Assembly (NCBI GenBank): GCA_003044455.1
Contig: POWY01000006.1
Coordinates: 1-64,000, forward strand
Source of the DNA: Neisseria bergeri
GTDB lineage: Bacteria > Pseudomonadota > Gammaproteobacteria > Burkholderiales > Neisseriaceae
Reading direction: 5' to 3'
DNA: 64,000 bases
This document shows, piece by piece, positions 57,173 to 64,000 of this stretch. The position numbers were made by a program, and so were the translations under genes. The stretch's first letter is position 1. Each line of letters opens with the position of its first letter. The notes under the pieces are model-generated. The model made no database searches. It saw only the letters and a program-made list of their open reading frames with translations, and had not been told where the DNA came from.

Positions 57173-57897
57173 AAACCTCCGTTCACCGCAATCACCTGGC
57201 GCGTGATGTACGCCGCTTTTTCATCCATCAGGAAACGCACCGCGTGCGCCACTTCTTCCGGCAGCCCCATACGCGCGGCAGGGACGGCCTTTAAGATTTC
57301 TTCGACGGGTACATTTTCATCGACAATCTCCGTATCGATTAAACCCGGTGCCACGCAGTTGACGGTGATTTTGCGTTTCGCCAGTTCGACTGCCAAGGCT
57401 TTCGCCGCGCCGATAATGCCCGCTTTTGACGCGCTGTAATTGACCTGCCCGCGGTTGCCGGTCAAGCCGGACACTGATGCCATGCACACAATCCGTCCGG
57501 CTTTGCGGCGGCGTATCATCGGCATAACCAGCGGATGCAATACATTGTAAAAACCGTCCAAATTAGTCCGCAGCACCACATCCCAATCGTTGTCTGAAAA
57601 CGCGGGGAAGGCATTGTCGCGCGTCAGTCCGGCGTTCAACACCACGCCGTAATACGCGCCGTTTGCTTCGATGTCGGCGGTCAGAATCTCGCGGCAGGCT
57701 TCGCGGTCGGACACGTCAAACTGCAACACGCGCGCATTTCTGCCCAAAGCGCGGATTTCTTCCGCCACGGCTTCGGCTTCGTCGCGGCGGCTGCGGCAGT
57801 GAACGGCGATATCAAAGCCGTCTTCCGCCAAACCGAGTGCGGCGGCTTTGCCTATGCCCCTGTTGGAGCCGGTAATCAGGACGGTTTCGGTCATCAT
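57166..57897 (-). CDS. FabG-like 3-ketoacyl-ACP reductase of the polyene cluster
   Basis: A 243-residue SDR with NAD(P)-binding TGSNRGIGKAAALGLAEDG, catalytic SVSGLTGNRGQVNYSASKAG (Ser, Tyr-x3-Lys) and a C-terminal NGGLC. It reduces the ketoacyl intermediate in each round. Coupled to the ketosynthase downstream; the dehydratase gene lies 34 nt upstream. Confidence 0.9.
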   Translation of the reverse strand: MMTETVLITGSNRGIGKAAALGLAEDGFDIAVHCRSRRDEAEAVAEEIRALGRNARVLQFDVSDREACREILTADIEANGAYYGVVLNAGLTRDNAFPAFSDNDWDVVLRTNLDGFYNVLHPLVMPMIRRRKAGRIVCMASVSGLTGNRGQVNYSASKAGIIGAAKALAVELAKRKITVNCVAPGLIDTEIVDENVPVEEILKAVPAARMGLPEEVAHAVRFLMDEKAAYITRQVIAVNGGLC

Positions 57898-57931
57898 TGT
57901 TCTCCGTATGTGTGTGCCTGTTCAGACGGCA

Positions 57932-58456
57932 TTAAGTTGTTTTGACAGGGTGTTCGGGGCTGTACACGTTGAGTGAGGCGCGCGCCAAAATGCCGTCTGA
58001 AGGGAGTGTTCCGGACGAAGTTTCCGGCGCGTCTGTCCAACGCAGTTCGCAGTCGAACACGCCCATTCCCCCGACATCCTGAATAGACATATGCGCCGTT
58101 GCCAACAGATGCGTGCCGACAGGGACGGATTGGGCGAAGATTTCAAGTTTGCGCGTGCCGAGCAGGAAGCCGAGCCGAACCGGTTGCGCATTTTTTCGGG
58201 CTTGGATACCGGCATACGCGCCGACAGCCTGTGCCATCAGTTCGATAAATGCCGTGTAGGGCAGTATGCCGCCGGCCAGCAGGATGTGGTCGGGTTTTAT
58301 CTGCGCCCCTGCTTCGACAAAATCATCGCCGTATCGGGTAATGCGGTCTATCAGAACCATACGCCCGCTGTGCGGCAGCAGGGAGGCGGTGTCGGTAATC
58401 GGGCATTCTGGCAGTGTGTCCATATATTGCGGCGGCAGGCTGGCAAATACCGGCAT
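57932..58456 (-). CDS. Hot-dog 3-hydroxyacyl-ACP dehydratase (ApeP-like)
   Basis: A 174-residue FabZ-like protein: LLPHSGRMVLIDRITRYGDDFVEA, then GGILPYTAFIELMAQAVGAYAGIQARKN, a pattern of the aryl-polyene dehydratase subgroup. It supplies the second dehydratase activity in the locus, besides the fused one. Divergent from the chain-length factor gene. Confidence 0.84.
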   Translation of the reverse strand: MPVFASLPPQYMDTLPECPITDTASLLPHSGRMVLIDRITRYGDDFVEAGAQIKPDHILLAGGILPYTAFIELMAQAVGAYAGIQARKNAQPVRLGFLLGTRKLEIFAQSVPVGTHLLATAHMSIQDVGGMGVFDCELRWTDAPETSSGTLPSDGILARASLNVYSPEHPVKTT

Positions 58457-58550
58457 TATAATGATAAATGTAAATTCAGGCTAATTCTGGCGGTTTGCCG
58501 AGGGGCGGCGTTGTCGGAGAAAGGGGCAGAAATGCGTTTGAATTTCGGCA

Positions 58551-58579
58551 TTGTCAGGGGGATAGGCTTTGGTTAGAAT
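58551..58579 (+). promoter_or_regulatory. Sigma-70 promoter of the CLF-acyltransferase-ACP operon
   Basis: TTGTCA (58551-58556), a 17-bp spacer and TAGAAT (58574-58579), placing the start of transcription about 25 nt before the ATG at 58610. It is the cleanest promoter in the cluster. Confidence 0.65.
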
Positions 58580-58609
58580 GCGGCACAGTGTAAATTTTTG
58601 AAAGAAACT

Positions 58610-59365
58610 ATGCCGCCGATTATTTGCCGGTTCCACTTCGACATCGCCGACTGGCGGGTTTCGGGCAGCAAAATGCGCGATATGGCGCAGTGGGCAAAAT
58701 GGGCGGAATGTCCGGATTTTGCCGACGGTTTGCCCGATGTCAGGCCGGAATTGCCGTTCCTGCCCGCTATGCAGCGCCGCCGTTTGAGTAAGGCGGCGCG
58801 TCTGGTGTGCGATGCGGCTTGGGACATTGCCTCCGCCCATCCCGGCAGTCCGGTAGTTTATGCCTCGCACGACGGGGAAATGGCGCGCAGTTTCGATTTG
58901 TGGTTGGAACTGTTGAAATCGCATACCGTGTCGCCGACTTCGTTCGGTTTGTCGGTGCACAATGCAACGGCTGGGCAATGGTCGATATTGCGTCAGGATA
59001 TGAGCGAGCAGACGGCATTGGCCGTGTGTGCCGACGGTGTGGAAACGGCTTTGGCGGAAGCGGCATCACTGTTGGAAGAGGGATGCGGGTCGGTTTTGGT
59101 TTTGGTGGCGGACGATCCGCTGCCGGAAGGATATGCCGTATCGGCAACGCGCGCGCCGTTTGCTTATGCTTTGGCGATGGTTCTGACCAAAGGGACGCGT
59201 TACAGCCTGACTTTGTCTGCTTCGGACGATATGCCGTCTGAAACCGGTATGCTGTCCGAGGCATATTGGAGCGGTTTGGAATGGGTGCGTTTTCTGTTGA
59301 ACGGCAGTCGGGAATGCCGCCGGGTATATCGCAATCGTGAATGGCTGTGGCAGCGGAATGGATAA
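58610..59365 (+). CDS. Ketosynthase chain-length factor (ApeC-like)
   Basis: A 251-residue partial-ketosynthase protein lacking the catalytic Cys motif. It has SPVVYASHDGEMARSFDLWLELL, TSFGLSVHNATAGQWSIL and a hydrophobic C-terminal part. Such N-terminal-KS-only proteins act as chain-length factors paired with the ApeO-type synthase. ATG 58610 is preferred over TTG 58598. The stop overlaps the next start by 8 nt. Confidence 0.82.
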   Translation: MPPIICRFHFDIADWRVSGSKMRDMAQWAKWAECPDFADGLPDVRPELPFLPAMQRRRLSKAARLVCDAAWDIASAHPGSPVVYASHDGEMARSFDLWLELLKSHTVSPTSFGLSVHNATAGQWSILRQDMSEQTALAVCADGVETALAEAASLLEEGCGSVLVLVADDPLPEGYAVSATRAPFAYALAMVLTKGTRYSLTLSASDDMPSETGMLSEAYWSGLEWVRFLLNGSRECRRVYRNREWLWQRNG

Positions 59366-60116
59366 ATTGGATTATTGCCGCCGTTTTGCGGCGACTTGGT
59401 TAGGATTTGTGATTTTCGGTGTCGGCGGCATTATGATGAAATTGGTTTTGCTGCCTTACACTTTGAACGGCACTTCAAGGTCTGTTGCCCGCCAATTGGC
59501 GGCGCGCCGGATTATCGGAACATCTTGGCGTTTGTTCGTTGCTTATCTGAAATGGTCGGGCGTGTTGGAGGTATCGTTCAAGGGTGTTGAAAAACTCAAC
59601 CGCCCGAGACAGTTGATTTTGGCAAACCATCCGTCTTTGCTGGATGTGGTGCTGCTTGTCGGCCATGTGCCCGAAATGAACTGCATCGTGAAAAAAGATT
59701 TGCAGCACAATCCGGCAATGAGCAGCCAGATTAAAGGTGCGGGCTATATTCCGAACGAAGAGTCGGAAGCAATGCTGGAAACGGTAAAGGCGGTTTTTGA
59801 CAGCGGGCAGAGCCTGCTGGTGTTCCCCGAAGGAACGAGGACGGGTTGGGACGGACGGGTAAAAATGCACCGGGGCGCGGTTTCTTTGGGGCTGCGCTAT
59901 GCCGAAGTGATTACGCCCGTATGTATCAAAATGAATCCGCCCAATTTTAAAAAGGGGCAGCCGTGGTACCGCATTCCCCCGAAAAGGATACGGTATGAAA
60001 TTACCGTCGGAGACGACATCCTCCCCCAAGACTGGCTCGCCGAGAAACCGTTGCCGATTGCGGCGCGGCGGCTGAATGAATATCTACAGGACTATTTTAC
60101 AAGGAAAACCATATGA
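59358..60116 (+). CDS. PlsC-like 1-acyl-glycerol-phosphate acyltransferase of the polyene cluster
   Basis: A 252-residue membrane acyltransferase with one strong N-terminal helix (WLGFVIFGVGGIMMKLVLL), the HX4D site in ANHPSLLDVVLLVG and FPEGTRTGWDG. It probably acylates the lipid anchor of the pigment. ATG 59358 overlaps the CLF stop, and its own stop overlaps the ACP start (ATGA), so the three genes are coupled. Confidence 0.85.
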   Translation: MDKLDYCRRFAATWLGFVIFGVGGIMMKLVLLPYTLNGTSRSVARQLAARRIIGTSWRLFVAYLKWSGVLEVSFKGVEKLNRPRQLILANHPSLLDVVLLVGHVPEMNCIVKKDLQHNPAMSSQIKGAGYIPNEESEAMLETVKAVFDSGQSLLVFPEGTRTGWDGRVKMHRGAVSLGLRYAEVITPVCIKMNPPNFKKGQPWYRIPPKRIRYEITVGDDILPQDWLAEKPLPIAARRLNEYLQDYFTRKTI

Positions 60117-60373
60117 ACGACTTGGAAAACCAAATCAAACAACTGATTATCGACAGTTTGGCTTTGGAGGATATAACCGCCGCCGATATCGGCAGCGAAG
60201 ACGCGCTGTTCGGCGACGGAGGGCTGGGACTGGATTCCGTCGATGCGCTGGAATTGGGCTTGGCGGTGCAAAAACATTTCGGTTTCCGATTGGACGGCGA
60301 GCAGGAGAACTTGCGCGAACATTTTGCCAATGTCAAAACACTCGCCGCCTTTGTCAAAAGCCGCCAAGCATAA
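60113..60373 (+). CDS. Acyl carrier protein 1 of the polyene cluster
   Basis: An 86-residue ACP with the phosphopantetheine Ser in GLGLDSVDALELG (Ser near residue 42). Acidic, helical. Coupled to the upstream acyltransferase by ATGA. With the second ACP it forms the pair found in aryl polyene loci: one for loading, one for extension. Confidence 0.9.
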   Translation: MNDLENQIKQLIIDSLALEDITAADIGSEDALFGDGGLGLDSVDALELGLAVQKHFGFRLDGEQENLREHFANVKTLAAFVKSRQA

Positions 60374-60384
60374 GGATGAAACAT

Positions 60385-60630
60385 ATGACCGAACAAGAAA
60401 TCTACCGGTTGTTGCGCGATACCCTGACCGAGTTGTTTGAAATCGAACCGGAACGGATTACGCCCGATACCAACCTTTACGAAGATTTGGAAATCGACAG
60501 CATCGATGCCATCGACCTGATCGACCGCATCAAGCGCGAAACCGGCCGCAAGCTGCAGGCTGAAGATTTCCGCAATGTCCGCACCGTCAACGACGTGGTA
60601 CAGGCGGTATTGAAGATTCAGGCGGGGTAG
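60385..60630 (+). CDS. Acyl carrier protein 2 of the polyene cluster
   Basis: An 81-residue ACP with EIDSIDAIDLIDRI, where the Ser near residue 39 is the phosphopantetheine site. ATG 60385 has AAGGA seven bases upstream; an ATG at 60376 overlaps that site. Its motif differs clearly from ACP 1, suggesting separate partners. Confidence 0.9.
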   Translation: MTEQEIYRLLRDTLTELFEIEPERITPDTNLYEDLEIDSIDAIDLIDRIKRETGRKLQAEDFRNVRTVNDVVQAVLKIQAG

Positions 60631-60648
60631 GCGGCATCTCTGATTATT

Positions 60649-60690
60649 TTTCAGACGGCATATTATTATCGGATGCCGTCTGAAAACATT
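60649..60690 (+). terminator. Inverted DUS pair after the second ACP gene
   Basis: TTTTCAGACGGCAT and ATGCCGTCTGAAAA face each other across about 13 nt. It could attenuate transcription before the COG4648 membrane protein gene. Confidence 0.65.
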
Positions 60691-60704
60691 TGTGCGGATT
60701 CAAA

Positions 60705-61250
60705 ATGAAACTCGGTTTTTTCGGACATATTTTTCTGACCGTATCGAGTATTGCCTATCCGGCTTTGTGGTATTACGGCAGGGAGGCAGGGTGGTTTGTC
60801 TGGCTGGCGGCGGCGATGTGCGGGTTGTGGCTGCTGCGCGCCCTGACTGCCAAACTGCCCCAACAGCGTTATGCGGCTTTGTTTATTACACTGTTTTTTG
60901 CCGCAGTATTGGTGTTCGGGCGGCACGATTCGATGTATTGGTATCCTGTCCTCGTTAATTTGATGATGTTGGCGGTGTTCGGGGGAAGCCTGTTTGCCAA
61001 ACAGACGGTCATAGAAAGGCTCGCGCGTTTGCAACAGCCCGACCTGCCTGAAAAAGCCGTGCGCTATACCCGCCGGGTAACGCAGGTTTGGTGCGTATTT
61101 TTTATAATCAACGGGACGCTTGCCGCTTTGTTGGCCCGGTTGGGGCGATATGATTGGTGGGCAGTTTATACCGGCGTGATTGCCTATGTATTGATGGGGA
61201 TATTGTTTGCCGGCGAATGGCTTTACCGCAAACTCGTTTTGAAAGTCTGA
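60705..61250 (+). CDS. COG4648-type membrane protein of the polyene cluster
   Basis: A 181-residue inner-membrane protein with about five helices: IFLTVSSIAYPALWYYG, WLAAAMCGLWLLRAL, YAALFITLFFAAVLVF, NLMMLAVFGGSLFA, and TGVIAYVLMGILFAGEW. Proteins of this type are a constant part of aryl polyene loci; role unknown. ATG 60705 is used (MKLGFFGHIFLTV). Last gene of the locus. Confidence 0.78.
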   Translation: MKLGFFGHIFLTVSSIAYPALWYYGREAGWFVWLAAAMCGLWLLRALTAKLPQQRYAALFITLFFAAVLVFGRHDSMYWYPVLVNLMMLAVFGGSLFAKQTVIERLARLQQPDLPEKAVRYTRRVTQVWCVFFIINGTLAALLARLGRYDWWAVYTGVIAYVLMGILFAGEWLYRKLVLKV

Positions 61251-61256
61251 AACCTT

Positions 61257-61772
61257 ATGTACACTTGCACTTCCTGCGGCGAAAACCACGAAGAAATGCC
61301 CGCAATCGGCTTTACCGCCCCCTATCCCTATAATCAACTCAGTGAAGAAGAACGCATTGCTTATCAAGCGGAATGCGATTCTGATTTCTGCATCATCCGT
61401 TATCCCGACCAAACCGACCGCTTTATCCGCGCGGTGCTGCCGATCCCGATTATCGGGCATCAGGAAACGCTGGAATACGGCGTGTGGGTGTCCGTCAGCG
61501 AAAAGAGTTTTAACGACTATCAAGGCCGCTTTTACAATAATTCTGAAAACGCCGTTTATTTCGGCATGATCTGCAACCGGCTGCCCCCTTACGAATCCGA
61601 CACCTTCGGTTTGCATTGCAATGTTGTTACCCAACCCGATGGTCAACGCCCTTTGCTGCAACTTCATCAAAGCAGCGGACATCCGCTGGTACGCGACTTT
61701 TATCACGGCATAGAATATGCCGAAGCGCAGGCAAGGATAGGGGCGGTATCCGAATCAGATTGCTCAGGATAA
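61257..61772 (+). CDS. DUF2199-domain protein
   Basis: A 171-residue protein with N-terminal CTSCG and HEEMP, a central YGVWVSVSEKSFNDYQGRF and an end LVRDFYHGIEYAEAQARI. This is the DUF2199 layout, of unknown function; soluble, possibly metal-binding through its two early Cys. Starts 6 nt after the COG4648 gene and lies 15 nt before ubiD. Confidence 0.78.
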   Translation: MYTCTSCGENHEEMPAIGFTAPYPYNQLSEEERIAYQAECDSDFCIIRYPDQTDRFIRAVLPIPIIGHQETLEYGVWVSVSEKSFNDYQGRFYNNSENAVYFGMICNRLPPYESDTFGLHCNVVTQPDGQRPLLQLHQSSGHPLVRDFYHGIEYAEAQARIGAVSESDCSG

Positions 61773-61787
61773 AAAGGACAAAAAAGG

Positions 61788-63272
61788 ATGAATATGAAAT
61801 ACAAAGACCTGCGCGACTTCATCGCCATGCTCGAGCAGCAGGGCAAACTCAAACGCATCGCGCACCCCGTTTCCCCGCATTTGGAAATGACCGAAATCGC
61901 CGACCGCGTGCTGCGCGCCGAAGGGTCGGCGTTGCTGTTTGAACACCCGATTAAGCCCGACGGCACGCGCTACGATTATCCCGTGTTGGCAAACCTGTTC
62001 GGCACGCCCGAACGTGTGGCGATGGGCATGGGCGCGGACAGCGTGTCCAAGCTGCGCGAAATCGGGCAGACGCTGGCGTATTTGAAAGAACCCGAACCGC
62101 CCAAAGGCATCAAAGACGCGTTTTCCAAACTGCCGCTGCTGAAAGATATTTGGAGCATGGCGCCGAACGTGGTGAAAAACGCGCCGTGTCAGGAAATTGT
62201 GTGGGAGGGTGAAGACGTTGATTTGTATAAACTTCCGGTTCAGCATTGCTGGCCGGAAGACGTTGCGCCGCTGGTAACATGGGGCTTGACCGTCACGCGC
62301 GGGCCGCACAAAAAACGCCAAAATCTCGGCATTTACCGCCAACAGTTAATCGGCAAAAACAAGCTGATTATGCGCTGGCTGTCGCATCGCGGCGGCGCGT
62401 TGGATTATCAGGAATTCCGCAAACTCAATCCCGATACGCCGTATCCCGTCGCCGTCGTGCTCGGCTGCGACCCCGCCACCATTTTGGGCGCGGTAACGCC
62501 CGTTCCCGATACTTTGAGCGAATACCAGTTTGCCGGATTGCTGCGCGGTTCACGGACGGAACTGGTGAAATGTATCGGCAACGATTTGCAAGTGCCTGCC
62601 CGTGCTGAAATCGTGTTGGAAGGTGTGATTCATCCAAACGAAACCGCGTTGGAAGGTCCATACGGCGACCACACCGGCTATTACAACGAGCAGGACCATT
62701 TCCCCGTATTTACGGTCGAACGCATCACCATGCGCGAAAACCCGATTTACCATTCGACCTACACGGGCAAACCGCCCGATGAGCCTGCCGTTTTGGGCGT
62801 GGCGTTGAACGAAGTGTTCGTACCGCTTTTGCAAAAGCAGTTCCCCGAAATCACCGATTTTTACCTGCCGCCCGAAGGCTGTTCCTACCGCATGGCGGTG
62901 GTCAGCATGAAAAAACAGTACGCCGGACACGCCAAGCGCGTGATGATGGGCTGCTGGTCGTTCCTGCGCCAGTTTATGTACACCAAATTCATCATCGTGG
63001 TCGATGACGACGTGAACGTGCGCGACTGGAAAGAAGTTATCTGGGCGGTAACCACGCGCATGGACCCCGTGCGCGACACCGTTTTAGTGGAAAACACGCC
63101 CATCGATTATCTTGACTTCGCCAGCCCCGTTAGCGGACTCGGCGGCAAAATGGGTTTGGATGCGACCAACAAATGGCCGGGCGAAACCGACCGCGAATGG
63201 GGACGGGTGATTAAAAAAGACCCTGCGGTTACGGCTAAGATTGATGGGATTTGGGAGGAACTCGGCTTATAG
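61788..63272 (+). CDS. ubiD: UbiD 4-hydroxy-3-polyprenylbenzoate decarboxylase
   Basis: A 494-residue prenyl-FMN-dependent decarboxylase of ubiquinone synthesis: [22 protein letters not shown] start, [73 protein letters not shown] and [12 protein letters not shown]. Its stop codon TAG is shared with the left end of a small repeat element. It is unlikely to belong to the polyene pathway, although both involve 4-hydroxybenzoate-type acids. Confidence 0.95.
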   Translation: MNMKYKDLRDFIAMLEQQGKLKRIAHPVSPHLEMTEIADRVLRAEGSALLFEHPIKPDGTRYDYPVLANLFGTPERVAMGMGADSVSKLREIGQTLAYLKEPEPPKGIKDAFSKLPLLKDIWSMAPNVVKNAPCQEIVWEGEDVDLYKLPVQHCWPEDVAPLVTWGLTVTRGPHKKRQNLGIYRQQLIGKNKLIMRWLSHRGGALDYQEFRKLNPDTPYPVAVVLGCDPATILGAVTPVPDTLSEYQFAGLLRGSRTELVKCIGNDLQVPARAEIVLEGVIHPNETALEGPYGDHTGYYNEQDHFPVFTVERITMRENPIYHSTYTGKPPDEPAVLGVALNEVFVPLLQKQFPEITDFYLPPEGCSYRMAVVSMKKQYAGHAKRVMMGCWSFLRQFMYTKFIIVVDDDVNVRDWKEVIWAVTTRMDPVRDTVLVENTPIDYLDFASPVSGLGGKMGLDATNKWPGETDREWGRVIKKDPAVTAKIDGIWEELGL

Positions 63273-63357
63273 TAGATTCAAATAGATTTCTCGTGTCGTC
63301 ATTCCCGCGCTGGCGGAAATGACGATAATTGAGTATTTTTTATTTTGAATCAATATA
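63268..63357. repeat. Small imperfect inverted-repeat element with dRS3-like core
   Basis: TATAGTAGATTCAAATA at the left and TATTTTGAATCAATATA at the right are imperfect inverted ends. The core ATTCCC-N8-GGAAAT (63301-63320) matches the neisserial dRS3 repeat with one mismatch. The left end supplies the ubiD stop codon. Confidence 0.5.
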
Positions 63358-63376
63358 TTGAAAGTTAATTTGATAC

Positions 63377-63410
63377 GCAATGCCGCCCTACGGTTGCAGG
63401 GCGGCATTGC
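63377..63410. repeat. Perfect 13-bp stem hairpin downstream of ubiD
   Basis: GCAATGCCGCCCT pairs with AGGGCGGCATTGC across an 8-nt loop. There is no T run after it, so it is a weak terminator at best. Degenerate DUS follow at 63428 and 63492. Confidence 0.65.
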
Positions 63411-63568
63411 TATGCCGCCGTTTGGATTTTCAGACGGCATTTGTGTGTTGCCTGTGTGGTTTTGTGTTGGGATGGCAATTTCGAGGCAGCCGATGCCGTT
63501 TGAAAGGCGATTGTCTGGCGGGACAGGCGCGTTCTGTTTGTCTGTTTGGAAACGGTTGGGAAAGGCGT

Positions 63569-63670
63569 ATGTCGGCGGATTTGTTGGGCGTAGCGGCTGG
63601 GCTTTTTGCGGCAAGCTGTGATTTTGTCCGTTACGGATTGCGGCGGCTGAAAATCCTGTACCGCGCCTAG
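63569..63670 (+). CDS. Very small possible ORF (33 residues)
   Basis: MSADLLGVAAGLFAASCDFVRYGLRRLKILYRA after GGGAAAGG. It is short and may be the degraded start of a gene or chance. The ~500 bp between ubiD and the final partial gene hold nothing firmer besides repeats and DUS. Confidence 0.2.
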   Translation: MSADLLGVAAGLFAASCDFVRYGLRRLKILYRA

Positions 63671-63787
63671 AAACGAGGCGGCTGGCGGAATGTGCGGCGC
63701 GTGTCGCTGCGGCGGCGTTGATATTCGGCTGGTGGCTGGTTTTTTGTCGGTTGGGCCGGTTTTTAGGATGGCATGGGGGGAAGACAC

Positions 63788-64000
63788 ATGGACGAACTGT
63801 TCAAATGGGCGGTCAGGATTTTGGCGGCGGTGGCGGACTGGATACTCGAGCTGATGTGTTCGGCATTCCCGTTTGCGGAACCAAGCCGTTTTTTCCATCG
63901 GACCGCACGTATCGTTGTGCCGGTTTTGAGCTTGGGTCTGTTTCGTGTTGAAGATTATGGAAACACGGAATGTTTGGACTGGCGGACGTTTTCTGCCGAT
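63788..64000 (+). CDS. Hypothetical protein, 3' partial
   Basis: An ATG after GGGGGGAAGACAC opens a frame that stays open for 71 codons to the window edge: MDELFKWAVRILAAVADWILELMC..., with a helical, possibly membrane-associated N-terminus. No family recognised from this fragment. Confidence 0.45.
   Translation, partial: MDELFKWAVRILAAVADWILELMCSAFPFAEPSRFFHRTARIVVPVLSLGLFRVEDYGNTECLDWRTFSAD

Noticed and set aside
61788-63272. ubiD as a member of the polyene pathway
   Set aside because: All motifs are of the ubiquinone enzyme, and a DUF2199 gene separates it from the locus; adjacency alone is weak.

Overview
The window is Neisseria DNA. The 12-bp neisserial DNA uptake sequence (DUS, ATGCCGTCTGAA) recurs throughout, often as inverted pairs that act as terminators, and inside genes as MPSE-type peptides. 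Two Correia repeat-enclosed elements (CREE) are present, and the gene set (maf, mtrRCDE, ccoNOQP, tonB-exbBD, lgtF-rfaK, gdhA/gdhR) is typical of the genus. Three features argue against a standard meningococcus and for a close commensal of the N. lactamica/polysaccharea type: a full-length tri-heme CcoP, an intact MtrR with no CREE in the mtrC promoter, and an apparently complete aryl-polyene-type pigment locus. The species call is inference only.

Region 1 (1-7.1 kb) is the 3' half of a maf polymorphic-toxin island. It holds the C-terminal part of MafB with an EndoU-like nuclease tip, its MafI-type immunity gene, two promoterless Hint-toxin cassettes, a mafB scrap, and an array of immunity genes (SUFU-like x3, RraB-like, and four unrecognised). 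Low GC, duplicated segments, a nonsense-disrupted copy and foreign-looking DUS dialects mark it as a recombination zone.

Region 2 (7.1-25 kb) is core genome: relA, grxB, an M50-like membrane protein lacking its zinc histidines, tonB-exbB-exbD, a DUF442 phosphatase-like gene, an M61 peptidase, ccoNOQP (cbb3 oxidase), a PepSY membrane protein and recC. Region 3 (24.6-36 kb) carries mtrR and the mtrCDE efflux operon, then two TonB-dependent receptors: a siderophore type with a C9 tract at its 5' end, and a copper receptor of the OprC/NosA type with a 39-bp tandem repeat. Region 4 (36-46.4 kb) holds a lactate permease gene divergent from gdhR, then gdhA, thyA, apbE, an NSS transporter, the LOS glycosyltransferases rfaK and lgtF, and a tRNA with CAT anticodon.

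Region 5 (46.4-61.3 kb) is the most interesting part: a type II PKS/fatty-acid-like locus. It contains two ketosynthases, a chain-length factor, a ketoreductase, two dehydratase domains (one fused to an AMP ligase), two acyl carrier proteins, a phosphopantetheinyl transferase, a thioesterase, two acyltransferases, a GT2, an LolA-like carrier, an MMPL exporter, a DUF3261 lipoprotein and a COG4648 membrane protein. Together this is the recipe for an outer-membrane aryl polyene. The proposed flow is: aryl acid activated by the ligase onto an ACP, elongated by KS/CLF-KR-DH, esterified to a lipid head by the acyltransferases/GT2, then exported by MMPL/LolA. No methyltransferase or ammonia lyase is visible. 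Region 6 (61.3-64 kb) has a DUF2199 gene, ubiD and a small unresolved locus cut by the window edge.
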